From: an uncultured Mycoplasmatota bacterium
Lineage (GTDB): Bacteria; Bacillota_I; Bacilli_A; RF39; UBA660
Length of the DNA: 64,000 nt
Assembly: GCA_900554315.1 (NCBI GenBank)
Contig: USGP01000005.1
Location: 3,379 to 67,378, forward strand
Direction of reading: 5' to 3'
Shown here: in pieces, positions 33,889 to 42,813 of the stretch
How the letters are laid out: each line of letters starts with the position of its first letter
How positions within the stretch are numbered: the first letter of the stretch is position 1
Program-made: the position numbers and the translations under genes
The notes under the pieces: generated by a model
What the model was told of the DNA's origin: nothing
What the model saw: the letters and a program-made list of their open reading frames with translations, nothing else
The model's database searches: none

Positions 33889-35328
33889 ATGAAAAAGAAA
33901 TATGTTGTTATTACCGTTAGTATTTTATTTGCTGTAGTTGCGGTTTTCTTATTGATTCAAAAGGATAGTTATGCTGAGGATTATGATCCTACTTGTCCTG
34001 AGTATATTTCTGTTGAAGAATCTGATGAACAGTTGGGACTTATAAAAACAGATTATGAACAGATTTTGCTTCCTAAAGAAGTTATTGTTAAGAATAGAGG
34101 AACCATTTACGATAATTTGGCAATTTTAGTGAGAAGAGGTTTAGGTGGTAGACAATTTTATAATACTGATGTAAATGAAGTAATAGAGTCTATTCCTAAT
34201 ATTAGTTCTGATGATTATGAAAATCGTTATTATAAACAAATTATTTTCTGGTGGATTGGTGATTTGTTAGAAGGATATGACAATAATTTTAATTATCTTA
34301 ATGGTAGAAAAGTTAATATAGAATCTGATTCTTCTGATAAATATAATTCAAATGGTGATTATAAATTTGATAATAATTTGTCTGCATTGGAGAAAAAAGC
34401 AATTTTAGAATCAAAATATGGTGATAAAATAGCTCGGGCTATAGAACAATATTTTGAATTTTCTGATTGGTATGAAGACTATCGTTATTCTGATGATGAA
34501 ATTCCTGATTTTGTTATGGATGATATTGATATGAGCCATATTCATTATTATGCAACAGATGATTATATAGAAACAGATTTAATTTTTCCTACTGTAACCC
34601 AAGTATATTCTCCAGCTTTTAATTACTATACTGTGGATGTTAATGATGGTATTACTGTTTTAAATCAAAACAATAATGTTACAAATGAATTTAAAAGTAG
34701 TGAAGGATTTAAACTGCGTATTCCTTTTTCTAAAATAGATGATAATTTAGCTTTGGAGTTCTCTGTTCAAGGAATTTCTCGTTATAATGAATATCAATAT
34801 TATCATAATAAGCAAACTCATAGTAATCCTGTTCCTTATGATAGTTCTATTCATGAAAATTTAGTTCCAAATGGAGTGTTGATGAGATGTGGTTCTTATG
34901 ATGAAGAATTATTTATTCCTTTAGATATTAGTTATACTGAATCTATTGGTAATTTGAATATCAAAGTAATAGATGCTTCTACAGGAGATTTATTACCAAG
35001 TGCTGAGGTAACTGTCTTTGATGATAAAGATAATGAGGTTTATCGTCAAACTACTACTAAGAAGGAAATTAACTTAAAATTACCAGAAGGAGAATATCTT
35101 ATTAAGCAAACGGTTACTCCTCTAAATTATGAATCTATTACGATTCAAAAAAGAGTAACAGTTGAAACGGATGATACTGCAGAAGCAGTATTAGAAAATG
35201 TGCCATTGGTAGATGTACCTGATACAGGTATGAATATAATTATTTTTGATATTATCGGTGGGTTAATTCTTGTCGCAGCGGGGATTCTTGTTGTAATTAC
35301 TTTAAGAAAGAAAAGATTGCAAGGGTAA
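33889..35328 (+). CDS. Wall-anchored surface protein, CnaB-like domain (paralogue B, divergent)
   Basis: A 479-residue paralogue and the most divergent of the four. The signal peptide ends KDSYA (residue 29). The N-terminal domain keeps YYKQIIFWWIGDLLEGYD but is shorter. The CnaB-like domain begins IGNLNIKVIDASTG and contains LIKQTVTPLNYE, so it too lacks the classic isopeptide Lys and Glu. The sorting signal is DVPDTGM, the only one here with Gly after Thr, followed by a membrane helix and a RKKR tail. Only two cysteines are present, Cys36 and Cys334, matching the conserved pair. It starts 10 bases after paralogue A behind GGGGGTG, so the two share a transcript. Confidence 0.65.
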   Translation: MKKKYVVITVSILFAVVAVFLLIQKDSYAEDYDPTCPEYISVEESDEQLGLIKTDYEQILLPKEVIVKNRGTIYDNLAILVRRGLGGRQFYNTDVNEVIESIPNISSDDYENRYYKQIIFWWIGDLLEGYDNNFNYLNGRKVNIESDSSDKYNSNGDYKFDNNLSALEKKAILESKYGDKIARAIEQYFEFSDWYEDYRYSDDEIPDFVMDDIDMSHIHYYATDDYIETDLIFPTVTQVYSPAFNYYTVDVNDGITVLNQNNNVTNEFKSSEGFKLRIPFSKIDDNLALEFSVQGISRYNEYQYYHNKQTHSNPVPYDSSIHENLVPNGVLMRCGSYDEELFIPLDISYTESIGNLNIKVIDASTGDLLPSAEVTVFDDKDNEVYRQTTTKKEINLKLPEGEYLIKQTVTPLNYESITIQKRVTVETDDTAEAVLENVPLVDVPDTGMNIIIFDIIGGLILVAAGILVVITLRKKRLQG

Positions 35329-35358
35329 GGATTGTTGAAACGGTCTTTTCTTTTTTTC
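35327..35358 (+). terminator. Rho-independent terminator after surface paralogues A and B
   Basis: GATTGT (35330-35335) pairs with ACGGTC (35340-35345), with two G-U pairs, followed by a T-rich tract. Confidence 0.55.
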
Positions 35359-35401
35359 TCTTTTTGTGATATATTATTGTTTATAATAGGAGAGTTGAGC
35401 T

Positions 35402-36994
35402 ATGGTAAATAAAAAAAGATATGGTATTGTTATTGTTTCAGTAATTATGTTAATGATTGCTGGTGTATTAATGATTAATAAGGATAGTTATGCTATCGGT
35501 GTAAATCCTAATTATGGCTATAGTTGTCCTAAATATTTACTTCCTAATAGCGTTCCTGAAGAGGTATCTTATATTAAGAATGGTAATAATAAGATTACTT
35601 TACCTGATTGGACTTATGATACTCTTGAAAGAACAGGCTTGCCTTCATTTATGGATGATTTTACTGTTTTTGTTTTTAATGCTCATTATTTTGATAAAGT
35701 TGAAGCTGATTATAATGGAAGAACTAATCCTTATTATCAAATTAATGATAGTGGTTCTTTAAAACCAACGGGTAATCATGATGTTTTATTGGGGTATTTG
35801 GTTAATATACCTAAATTTAGTTCTGATGTTGAGAAGAACTATTATTATCAACAACTTTTAATTTTTTGGGCTATGGATCGTATGATGGGATTTGATGATG
35901 ATAAGAATTATTATGTTATAGGTGATGAAGATAATTTTGAGTTTATTGAATTACCTAAAGATAATTCTTATGAAGATAAATATTTGATAGAAGATGTATC
36001 AGATGGTGATGATCATGCAATACAATATACTTGGAAGTATATTAATAATTTATCTGCTGGCGATAAAGAGATGATAAAAAATTCTGATGTTGGAGATCAA
36101 ATGTTAGATTACTTGGAAACTTGGGATAAATATGTTGATTGGTATTATAATAGTCAGGGTAATTTGAATGTAGAGCTTAATAATATTAGTCAATCTGATA
36201 TATCTTATCATGTTACAAATGACTATATAGAAACACAATTAATTCGTCCTAATAGTGTGGGAAAGGCTTATGAAGACCAATTGAAGTCTTATACCGTTAA
36301 GGTTTCTAGCCCTTTAGTGGTAGTAGATAGTAATGGTACTGAACAGACAAAGTTTTCTGCTGGTCAAGGTTTTAAAGTACGTATTCCAATCTCTGAAATT
36401 GAGAATAATAATATAGATTATTCTATTGAAATAAATGCAGATTATGAATTTCAGACAACAATGATTTATAATGGACATAATCTGGAGAGAATAGAACTGT
36501 CTGATGAAGAACGACTTTATTTTTATGCCTTCACTGCATTTATTGGAGCACAAAAAGGTTGTAGTTCTACAGAGACTGCACATGATTCTATTACATTGAA
36601 TTTTAGTCAGAAGATTGGTGATTTAAATGTTAAAGTAATTGATTCTTCGACTGGTAATAATTTAAGTAAGGCAGAAGTTACTATTTATGATTTAAAAGGG
36701 AACGAAGTGTATAAGTATGAAACTACAGATAGTGAATTAAATATCACGTTACCTGTTGGAGAATATATTGTTAAGCAGACGGTAACACCTCCAAATTATG
36801 AAGCACAAACAGTTCAGATGCGGGTTGATGTTACAGAATCTGGTGAGGCTCATGCTGTATTAGAGAATGCCCCACTTGTTAATGTACCAGATACGGCTAT
36901 GAATTCTGTTATCTTTATAGTTATCGGTGGATTAATTGTCATTGCTGGTGGAATCTTGTTAGTTACTAATCTTAGAAAGAAAAAAGTAAGTTAA
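35402..36994 (+). CDS. Wall-anchored surface protein, CnaB-like domain (paralogue C)
   Basis: A 530-residue paralogue. The signal peptide ends NKDSYA (residue 31). The N-terminal domain has YYYQQLLIFWAMDRMMGFDDD. The middle region has LKSYTVKVSSPLVVVDSNG and FKVRIPISEIENN. The CnaB-like domain is almost identical in protein sequence to those of paralogues A and D, with KQTVTPPNYEAQ. The sorting signal is NVPDTAM, then a membrane helix and a RKKK tail. The only cysteines are Cys42 and Cys387, the conserved pair. It has a separate TATAAT at 35382-35387 and GGAGAG before the start, and its own terminator, so it is expressed independently. Confidence 0.65.
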   Translation: MVNKKRYGIVIVSVIMLMIAGVLMINKDSYAIGVNPNYGYSCPKYLLPNSVPEEVSYIKNGNNKITLPDWTYDTLERTGLPSFMDDFTVFVFNAHYFDKVEADYNGRTNPYYQINDSGSLKPTGNHDVLLGYLVNIPKFSSDVEKNYYYQQLLIFWAMDRMMGFDDDKNYYVIGDEDNFEFIELPKDNSYEDKYLIEDVSDGDDHAIQYTWKYINNLSAGDKEMIKNSDVGDQMLDYLETWDKYVDWYYNSQGNLNVELNNISQSDISYHVTNDYIETQLIRPNSVGKAYEDQLKSYTVKVSSPLVVVDSNGTEQTKFSAGQGFKVRIPISEIENNNIDYSIEINADYEFQTTMIYNGHNLERIELSDEERLYFYAFTAFIGAQKGCSSTETAHDSITLNFSQKIGDLNVKVIDSSTGNNLSKAEVTIYDLKGNEVYKYETTDSELNITLPVGEYIVKQTVTPPNYEAQTVQMRVDVTESGEAHAVLENAPLVNVPDTAMNSVIFIVIGGLIVIAGGILLVTNLRKKKVS

Positions 36995-37021
36995 AGAATT
37001 GAATATTTCAATTCTTTTTTT
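36993..37021 (+). terminator. Rho-independent terminator after paralogue C
   Basis: AAAGAATTGAA (36993-37003) pairs with TTCAATTCTTT (37007-37017), followed by T. Confidence 0.85.
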
Positions 37022-37107
37022 GTCAAATTGGACATTTTTCTTCTTTATATATATTTATTTATAAGTTTTATGATGTTATATTGATAATAGAAAAGGATAG
37101 ATGATTT

Positions 37108-38592
37108 ATGAGAAAAATGTGGTTATTCTTAATTGTGGTTGCTTTCTTTTTTATAATTCCTTCTTTTTCTGCATCTGCAGAAAGAGGTGTGTATGATGAA
37201 GAAAGTTTAAGAGAGGCAATTGCTGCTGGTGGTACTGTTTATTTAGGAACTGATATTGAAGTGACTTCCCCTATTGAAATTACAAAAGACGTTCAAATTT
37301 ATGGGGATTACAATAAAATATATTCTAATGAATATAATTCTATTTTTATTGTTAAAGATGGAACTGCTATTTTTAAAGAGCTGGATGTTGAATCTGAAAA
37401 AAATCCTTTGGTTGTTTATGATGGCGAAGTTCTTATGGATAATAGTTATATTGTCAGTTATAATTCTAGTCCTATTGTTTTATATAACGGTAAGTTTATA
37501 GTTGGTAATGAGGGATTATATTTGAATTCTTATAATCCTTATATTACTTTTCCTGATAATCCTAATGGGAAAATAGATATTGATTTATATGGTGATATTG
37601 ATTTTTATACTGATGTAGAAGTTTCTTTTTATATCAATCCTAATGCTCCTGAAATTAATATTCAAAATATTAATAATGAATATAAATTTAGTTTTAGTCA
37701 AAATAAATTAAAGTTTGATGGCGATTATTATACTTTATATTCTAATGAGGTTAGTGATGAAAATAGAATATCTATTGATGGTCATAAATATACTCATTTT
37801 TATACTGCAACTACAGAGGATGAATTTATAAATTATATTAATCAAAATAAGTCTGTTTGGTTAGGTGCTGATATTACTTTAACAAAACCTCTTACTATTA
37901 AAGATAAGTCTTCTATTATATTTGGTGATGGTTGGGCTATTCGTCAAAATGATGGAGCAACTTTTAGTATTACTGGTGATAGTAATATCATTATTAATGG
38001 TACTTGGTTTATTGGATTAGGACAATTAGAAATTAATGATGGTGCTGTTGTTACTTATGATGACATGGAAACATTTGATAATCCTAGTACGTTAAATCTT
38101 AATGGTGGTACTTTAATTATTAAAGAAATGAGATTGTATAAAGATTTTAATATTAATATTCATAAAGGATTTAACACTATTACTAATGGAGCAGTTTTAG
38201 TATTAGAAAATCAAGAGCCTATTCAGTCTTGGCTTGGAGCAAAGTTAAATATTAATATTGATAATAATGTTATTCAATTAAGATTATCATCAGAAAATTC
38301 TATTAATAAAATGGCTTTAAATGGTCAAAGGATTTTAGTGGATTTGGAAGATAAAACGAATAATTCTAAAGTAACAATGGAATCTAATCCTGTAGATTGT
38401 TGTGATGTTAGTATTGATGGAGAAGAGTCCTTTGTTGGCGATAAGGAAAAATGTAGAGTTTCCAATCCTGAGATTGTAGAAGTTCCTAATACATCTTTAT
38501 TTTCTACAATGTTTACATATTCTGGAATTACTTTAATTATTGTAGGAGTTGGAGATATTTTAGTTAATTTAAAAAGAAGAAAAGAAAATTAA
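37108..38592 (+). CDS. Wall-anchored surface protein with beta-helix-like repeats
   Basis: A 494-residue exported protein not related to its four neighbours outside the anchor. The signal peptide ends SASA (about residue 24). Two copies of a motif follow, DEESLREAIAAGGTVYLGTDIEVTSPIEI and, near residue 235, TEDEFINYINQNKSVWLGADITLTKPLTI. Each is followed by short strands ending in Asn/Gly turns, the look of a right-handed beta-helix. Near the C-terminus are four cysteines (CC in PVDCCDV, KCRV and none in the anchor otherwise: three are certain). The sorting signal is EVPNTSL, then a membrane helix and KRRKEN. An extended -10 (TGTTATATT at 37074-37082) precedes it. Probably a glycan- or host-facing surface protein. 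Confidence 0.6.
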   Translation: MRKMWLFLIVVAFFFIIPSFSASAERGVYDEESLREAIAAGGTVYLGTDIEVTSPIEITKDVQIYGDYNKIYSNEYNSIFIVKDGTAIFKELDVESEKNPLVVYDGEVLMDNSYIVSYNSSPIVLYNGKFIVGNEGLYLNSYNPYITFPDNPNGKIDIDLYGDIDFYTDVEVSFYINPNAPEINIQNINNEYKFSFSQNKLKFDGDYYTLYSNEVSDENRISIDGHKYTHFYTATTEDEFINYINQNKSVWLGADITLTKPLTIKDKSSIIFGDGWAIRQNDGATFSITGDSNIIINGTWFIGLGQLEINDGAVVTYDDMETFDNPSTLNLNGGTLIIKEMRLYKDFNINIHKGFNTITNGAVLVLENQEPIQSWLGAKLNINIDNNVIQLRLSSENSINKMALNGQRILVDLEDKTNNSKVTMESNPVDCCDVSIDGEESFVGDKEKCRVSNPEIVEVPNTSLFSTMFTYSGITLIIVGVGDILVNLKRRKEN

Positions 38593-38593
38593 A

Positions 38594-38625
38594 AAGAATT
38601 TCTGGTTGTTAGAAATTCTTTTTTT
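38594..38625 (+). terminator. Rho-independent terminator after the beta-helix gene
   Basis: AAGAATTTCT (38594-38603) pairs with AGAAATTCTT (38611-38620), followed by T. The T run merges into the -35 of the next promoter. Confidence 0.85.
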
Positions 38626-38652
38626 GATAAAAATATAAATTCAGTGTATAAT
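38624..38652 (+). promoter_or_regulatory. Promoter of surface paralogue D
   Basis: TTGATA (38624-38629), 17-base spacer, TATAAT (38647-38652). Confidence 0.7.
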
Positions 38653-38675
38653 TATAAATAATAGAGGTGTTGCTT

Positions 38676-40247
38676 GTGAGGAAAGTGAAAAGAAAAAATA
38701 TTATTATTGGGTTTGCTATTTTTGCTATTATTATATCTGGTATATTGATGATTAATAAATCTAGTTATGCATATTTACCTATTGGTGGCGATTCTTGTGC
38801 TCGTGAGCTGAGAATGTTGACTGGTGATAAAGAAGAAGTATATGTTAAGGATGCAAATAATCGAATAGATTTGCCATATGGTAGATTTTATACTGATGTT
38901 ATTCCAGAATCTTCCTTTTTATCTAGTTATCGAATGTTTGTAGGTAATGCACATATTTTTGATAAATATTATGAAAATTATTATGGAGATGAACATTTTT
39001 CTTATCGAAGTCCAGACTATTTCAGAAAATCTTATTTATCTTCTTATTTAATGAATTATTTAGTTAATGATACTTATTTTAGTGATGATGAAAATGAAGA
39101 TGATTATTATAAACAATTATTGGTTTTGTGGGCAATAGATAGAGTTGCTGGTTTTTCTGATGATATAAACTATATTTATGATTATGATGTTGATGATATT
39201 GTAGAAGCTCCTGTAGATACTCAATATGATGATAAATATGAAATTGATAGGTATGATTATGATGAAGATGATTATCATACTTATTATTATTGGAAATATG
39301 CTAATAATTTGTCAGCAGGGGATAAGAAATTATTGAAGAAGTCTAAGTATGGAGATAAGATGTTAGAGTATCTTGATACTTGGGAAGATTATGTTACTTG
39401 GTATGTTGATCAAAATCGTAAGGTAGAATTAGATCCTTTAACACAAAGTGATATTAGTTATCGTGTTACTAATGAGTATGTCGAAACCGGTTTAATTACT
39501 CCTACCAGTACTGGAAAAGTTTATTCTGATAAATTTAGTGGTTATACAGTAGATGTTGAAAGTCCAATGGTTGTCGTAAATAAAAATGGAGAAGAAGAAA
39601 CTTCTTTTGATGCTGGAGAGAGTTTTAGAGTACGAATTCCTATTTCAGAAATTGAAAATAAAACACTTGATTATTCTATTCATATTAATGGAGAATTTGA
39701 GTTTGATGCTTTGCAATTATATACAGGTTTGGAACCGACGAGATATGAAGAACCTTCTGCAGGTAGAATGTGGTTGTATGATTATTTAGAATATAGTGCT
39801 GTTACAAGGAATTGTAAAATAATCCAGACGTTAGATGCAGATTTAAATTTAGAGTTTAGTCAGAGAATTGGTAATTTAAATGTTAAAGTTATTGATTCTT
39901 CTACTGGTAATAATTTAAGTAGAGCAGAAGTTACTATTTATGATTTAAAAGGTAACGAAGTATATAAATATGAAACTACTGATAGTGAATTAAATATTAC
40001 TTTACCAGTAGGCGAATATATCGTTAAACAAACAGTAACTCCTCCAAATTATGAAGCACAAACAATTCAGATGCGGGTAGATGTTACAGAAGATGGAACA
40101 GTTAATGCGGTATTAGAAAATGCACCTTTGATTGATGTACCAGATACAGCAATGAATTCTATTATCTTTGTGATTATTGGTGGATTGATCGTTATTGCTG
40201 GTGGACTATTGTTATTTACTAATTTAAGAAAAAGAAAAGTAAATTAA
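38676..40247 (+). CDS. Wall-anchored surface protein, CnaB-like domain (paralogue D)
   Basis: A 523-residue paralogue. GTG at 38676 is the likely start because GAGGTG at 38664-38669 is the ribosome binding site and would be coding if the frame began at 38667. The signal peptide ends NKSSYA. The N-terminal domain has YYKQLLVLWAIDRVAGFSDD and long Asp/Tyr-rich stretches. FSGYTVDVESPMVVVNKNG and FRVRIPISEI follow. The CnaB-like domain matches paralogues A and C, including KQTVTPPNYE. The sorting signal is DVPDTAM, then a membrane helix and RKRK. Two cysteines only (DSCAREL and TRNCKII). Own promoter and terminator. Confidence 0.65.
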   Translation: MRKVKRKNIIIGFAIFAIIISGILMINKSSYAYLPIGGDSCARELRMLTGDKEEVYVKDANNRIDLPYGRFYTDVIPESSFLSSYRMFVGNAHIFDKYYENYYGDEHFSYRSPDYFRKSYLSSYLMNYLVNDTYFSDDENEDDYYKQLLVLWAIDRVAGFSDDINYIYDYDVDDIVEAPVDTQYDDKYEIDRYDYDEDDYHTYYYWKYANNLSAGDKKLLKKSKYGDKMLEYLDTWEDYVTWYVDQNRKVELDPLTQSDISYRVTNEYVETGLITPTSTGKVYSDKFSGYTVDVESPMVVVNKNGEEETSFDAGESFRVRIPISEIENKTLDYSIHINGEFEFDALQLYTGLEPTRYEEPSAGRMWLYDYLEYSAVTRNCKIIQTLDADLNLEFSQRIGNLNVKVIDSSTGNNLSRAEVTIYDLKGNEVYKYETTDSELNITLPVGEYIVKQTVTPPNYEAQTIQMRVDVTEDGTVNAVLENAPLIDVPDTAMNSIIFVIIGGLIVIAGGLLLFTNLRKRKVN

Positions 40248-40271
40248 AAGAGTTGAAAACAACTCTTTTTT
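40245..40271. terminator. Bidirectional terminator between paralogue D and ylmH
   Basis: AAAAGAGTTG (40246-40255) pairs with CAACTCTTTT (40260-40269), loop AAAA, and serves both convergent genes. Confidence 0.85.
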
Positions 40272-40272
40272 A

Positions 40273-40953
40273 TTATTTATATTTGTGACATTCAATTATA
40301 AAATTACTATTTTTTGTTTGTTTTATTATTTTTATATATTTATATTTACCAAACCGTCTAATACTAAAAACGTCATTTTCTTTTAATTGATAAGAATTGT
40401 TTTTTAATATGTCATAGTTTAATATAATTTCTTTATTTTTCATTTTTTCTATTACGTTTGGTCTACTTGTCTGTATTAATCTAGCAATTACTGTATCAAT
40501 TCTTAGACTGGATGTAATGATTTCTATTTTTTTGTATTCCTTTTTATAATCTCTTAGTGTGTCTAATGGAACTTCTTTTAATTCTATATTTGTATTTTTT
40601 ATTCTTAATAGATTGCTTTTTATGAATGGCGCAATTTGTTCTAATACATAAATATAATAATGGTTGTTATTTATAATGATATCTCCAAATAATTCACTTG
40701 TAATATTTAAAGAAAATACTGTACCTAATATTTCTCTATGTTCTAGTGGTGTTTTTGATATGATTTCATACAAAATTATTCTTGGTTTATTGGTCGTGTA
40801 AAAAATATTTTTTTCACTTTCTGGATATGGCATATATATTTGATAAGCATCTTTTTTTAGTTTCTTTTTTAATTCTAGTTGCTCTTTTGGATCTAGAAAA
40901 AATGTAGGCTGGTTGTGTTTTAATTTGTTTAGACTTTTTTCTATTGTATACAT
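40273..40953 (-). CDS. ylmH: S4-domain RNA-binding protein, YlmH family
   Basis: A 226-residue protein on the reverse strand with the YlmH layout. The N-terminal part contains FFLDPKEQLELKKKLKK, the middle has REILGTVFSLNI and a GDIIINNNHYYIYV strand. A C-terminal S4 RNA-binding domain begins SSLRIDTVIARLIQTSRPNVIEKM and ends in FSIRRFGKYKY. YlmH homologues bind RNA and have been tied to rescue of stalled large ribosomal subunits (RqcP relates to the same S4 type); cell-division genes that usually flank ylmH are not here. Divergent from mutY. Confidence 0.85.
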   Translation of the reverse strand: MYTIEKSLNKLKHNQPTFFLDPKEQLELKKKLKKDAYQIYMPYPESEKNIFYTTNKPRIILYEIISKTPLEHREILGTVFSLNITSELFGDIIINNNHYYIYVLEQIAPFIKSNLLRIKNTNIELKEVPLDTLRDYKKEYKKIEIITSSLRIDTVIARLIQTSRPNVIEKMKNKEIILNYDILKNNSYQLKENDVFSIRRFGKYKYIKIIKQTKNSNFIIECHKYK

Positions 40954-41024
40954 AGGGTTACTCCTTTTTCTGTCTATTATTATAACAAATATTATGGTAT
41001 AATTTAAATACTTATGGTGGTAAT

Positions 41025-42059
41025 ATGAATGATGTAGTAGAAAAACTTTTAACTTGGTATGTTAACAATAAAAGAAATCTTCCTTGGAGACAAGATAAAA
41101 ATCCTTATCATGTTTGGATATCAGAAATTATGTTGCAGCAGACTAGGATTGAAGCTGTTCTCTCTTATTATGAGAGATTTATGAAAGAGTTGCCTGATAT
41201 TTCTTCTTTAGCAAGAGTGGATGAAGATAAGTTGTTAAAATTGTGGCAAGGTTTAGGATATTATAATCGGGCAAGAAACTTGAAAAAGGCTGCTATACAA
41301 ATTATGGAACAATATGATAGTAAGTTTCCAACTACTTATGATGAAATTATTCACTTGCCTGGAATTGGTGAGTATACAGCTAGTGCTATTAGTTCTATTT
41401 GTTTTGGAGAACAAGAAGTTACTGTTGATGGTAATGTGATGAGAGTATTTACAAGATTTTATAATGATGAGTCTAATATTTCTAAGGCAAGTACGAAGAA
41501 GGTGATTCATGATCAGTTGCTTTCTTTGTCAGTTTCTGATTTTGGTCTTTTTAATGAGGCAATGATGGAATTGGGAGAAAGAGTTTGTATTCCTAATGGA
41601 ATGCCTAAGTGTGATGTTTGTCCTTTACAAGAAAAGTGTGAGGCTTATCATAATGAAAATTATTATTTATTTCCTGTGAAGGATGAAAAAAGGCCAAAAG
41701 AAGAAGTGGATATGACTGTTTTAATTTTTATTTGGAATAAAAAAACAATTGTTCAGAAGAGACAGCGTGTTGGTCTTCTTCATAATTTATATGAGTTTCC
41801 TAATGTGGATGGTAAATTATCTTCTGAAGATGTGTTTGAATATGGAAAAAAGTTTGGTACTGTTGAGCGTGTTTCTATAAGTATTTTTTATACACATGTT
41901 TTTACTCATAAAAAATGGAAGATGCAATCATATTTTGTATTTATGAAGAATGTTAATTGTCCAAATTTGTTTTCTAGTATATCTTCTATTGAAGATGATT
42001 TTGCTATACCTACGGCATTTAGTCCGTTTTTATATGTATTGAAGGAGGAGTTGAAATGA
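41025..42059 (+). CDS. mutY: Adenine DNA glycosylase MutY
   Basis: Removes adenine mispaired with 8-oxoguanine. The 344-residue product has the catalytic Glu in WISEIMLQQTRIE, the HhH motif LPGIGEYTA, the catalytic Asp in TVDGNVMRV, and the iron-sulfur ligands in CIPNGMPKCDVCPLQEKC (C-x7-C-x2-C-x5-C). A NUDIX-like C-terminal domain recognises 8-oxoG. exoA starts in its stop codon (ATGA), so the glycosylase and the AP endonuclease that processes its product are made together. TGGTGG is the ribosome binding site. Confidence 0.95.
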   Translation: MNDVVEKLLTWYVNNKRNLPWRQDKNPYHVWISEIMLQQTRIEAVLSYYERFMKELPDISSLARVDEDKLLKLWQGLGYYNRARNLKKAAIQIMEQYDSKFPTTYDEIIHLPGIGEYTASAISSICFGEQEVTVDGNVMRVFTRFYNDESNISKASTKKVIHDQLLSLSVSDFGLFNEAMMELGERVCIPNGMPKCDVCPLQEKCEAYHNENYYLFPVKDEKRPKEEVDMTVLIFIWNKKTIVQKRQRVGLLHNLYEFPNVDGKLSSEDVFEYGKKFGTVERVSISIFYTHVFTHKKWKMQSYFVFMKNVNCPNLFSSISSIEDDFAIPTAFSPFLYVLKEELK

Positions 42060-42811
42060 AAATTGTATCATGGAATGTTGCAGGGATTAGAGCATGTTTA
42101 AAAAAAGGATTAGCTGATTTTTTTCAGAATGTGGATGCTGATGTTTTTTGTATGCAAGAAGTAAAAGCAACAGAAGATCAATTTGATTTTAGACCTGATG
42201 GATATCAGATGTACTTATATTCAGCTGTTAGAAAAGGATATTCTGGTACTTGTGTTTATACCCGAAAAAAGCCTATTTCTGTTTTTTATGGTATTGGAGA
42301 TTCGGAGTATGATGATGAAGGTCGTAATATTACGTTGGAATTTGAAAATTTTTATCTTGTTAATTGTTATGTGCCTAATGTCAAACGTGGATTAGAGAGA
42401 ATGGAATCTCGTATGCGTTATGAAGATTTATTTTTATCTTATATTAAAAAATTGGAGGAGAAAAAGCCTGTTATTTTTTGTGGAGATATGAATGTTGCTC
42501 ATGAAGTGATTGATATTAAAAATGCAAAATCTAATATAGGAAATGCTGGTTTTACATATGAAGAACGTGGAAAATTTAGTGATATGTTAAGTGTTGGTTT
42601 TGTTGATACTTTTCGTTATTTATATCCTGATAAATCTGATTGTTATACTTGGTGGAGTTATCGAAAAGGAGTTAGAGAAAAAAATATTGGATGGAGGATT
42701 GATTATTTTGTAGTATCAAAATCTTTTATTTCTAACGTAGAAGATAGTGTTATTTATGCTGATGTTTTAGGTAGTGATCATTGTCCAATTGGTCTTATAA
42801 TAAAGGAGTAA
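42056..42811 (+). CDS. exoA: Exodeoxyribonuclease III / AP endonuclease
   Basis: Magnesium-dependent AP endonuclease of 251 residues. Motifs in order: KIVSWNVAGIRA, DVFCMQEVKA with the metal-binding Glu, CGDMNVAHEVIDI with the Asp-x-Asn pair, YTWWSYRKG, WRIDYFVVS, and a final GSDHCPI with the catalytic Asp-His. Usual bacterial length. It is coupled to mutY by a four-base overlap, which makes a base-excision repair pair. The ABC transporter gene begins two bases after its stop codon, so the transcript continues. Confidence 0.95.
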   Translation: MKIVSWNVAGIRACLKKGLADFFQNVDADVFCMQEVKATEDQFDFRPDGYQMYLYSAVRKGYSGTCVYTRKKPISVFYGIGDSEYDDEGRNITLEFENFYLVNCYVPNVKRGLERMESRMRYEDLFLSYIKKLEEKKPVIFCGDMNVAHEVIDIKNAKSNIGNAGFTYEERGKFSDMLSVGFVDTFRYLYPDKSDCYTWWSYRKGVREKNIGWRIDYFVVSKSFISNVEDSVIYADVLGSDHCPIGLIIKE

Positions 42812-42813
42812 GT

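Noticed and set aside
32364..40247. Canonical thioester domain (TQxA/TED) in the surface paralogues
   Set aside because: A Cys and a Gln are conserved, but the Gln-to-Trp spacing differs from the TED pattern and a second conserved Cys offers a disulfide instead; kept only as a hypothesis.
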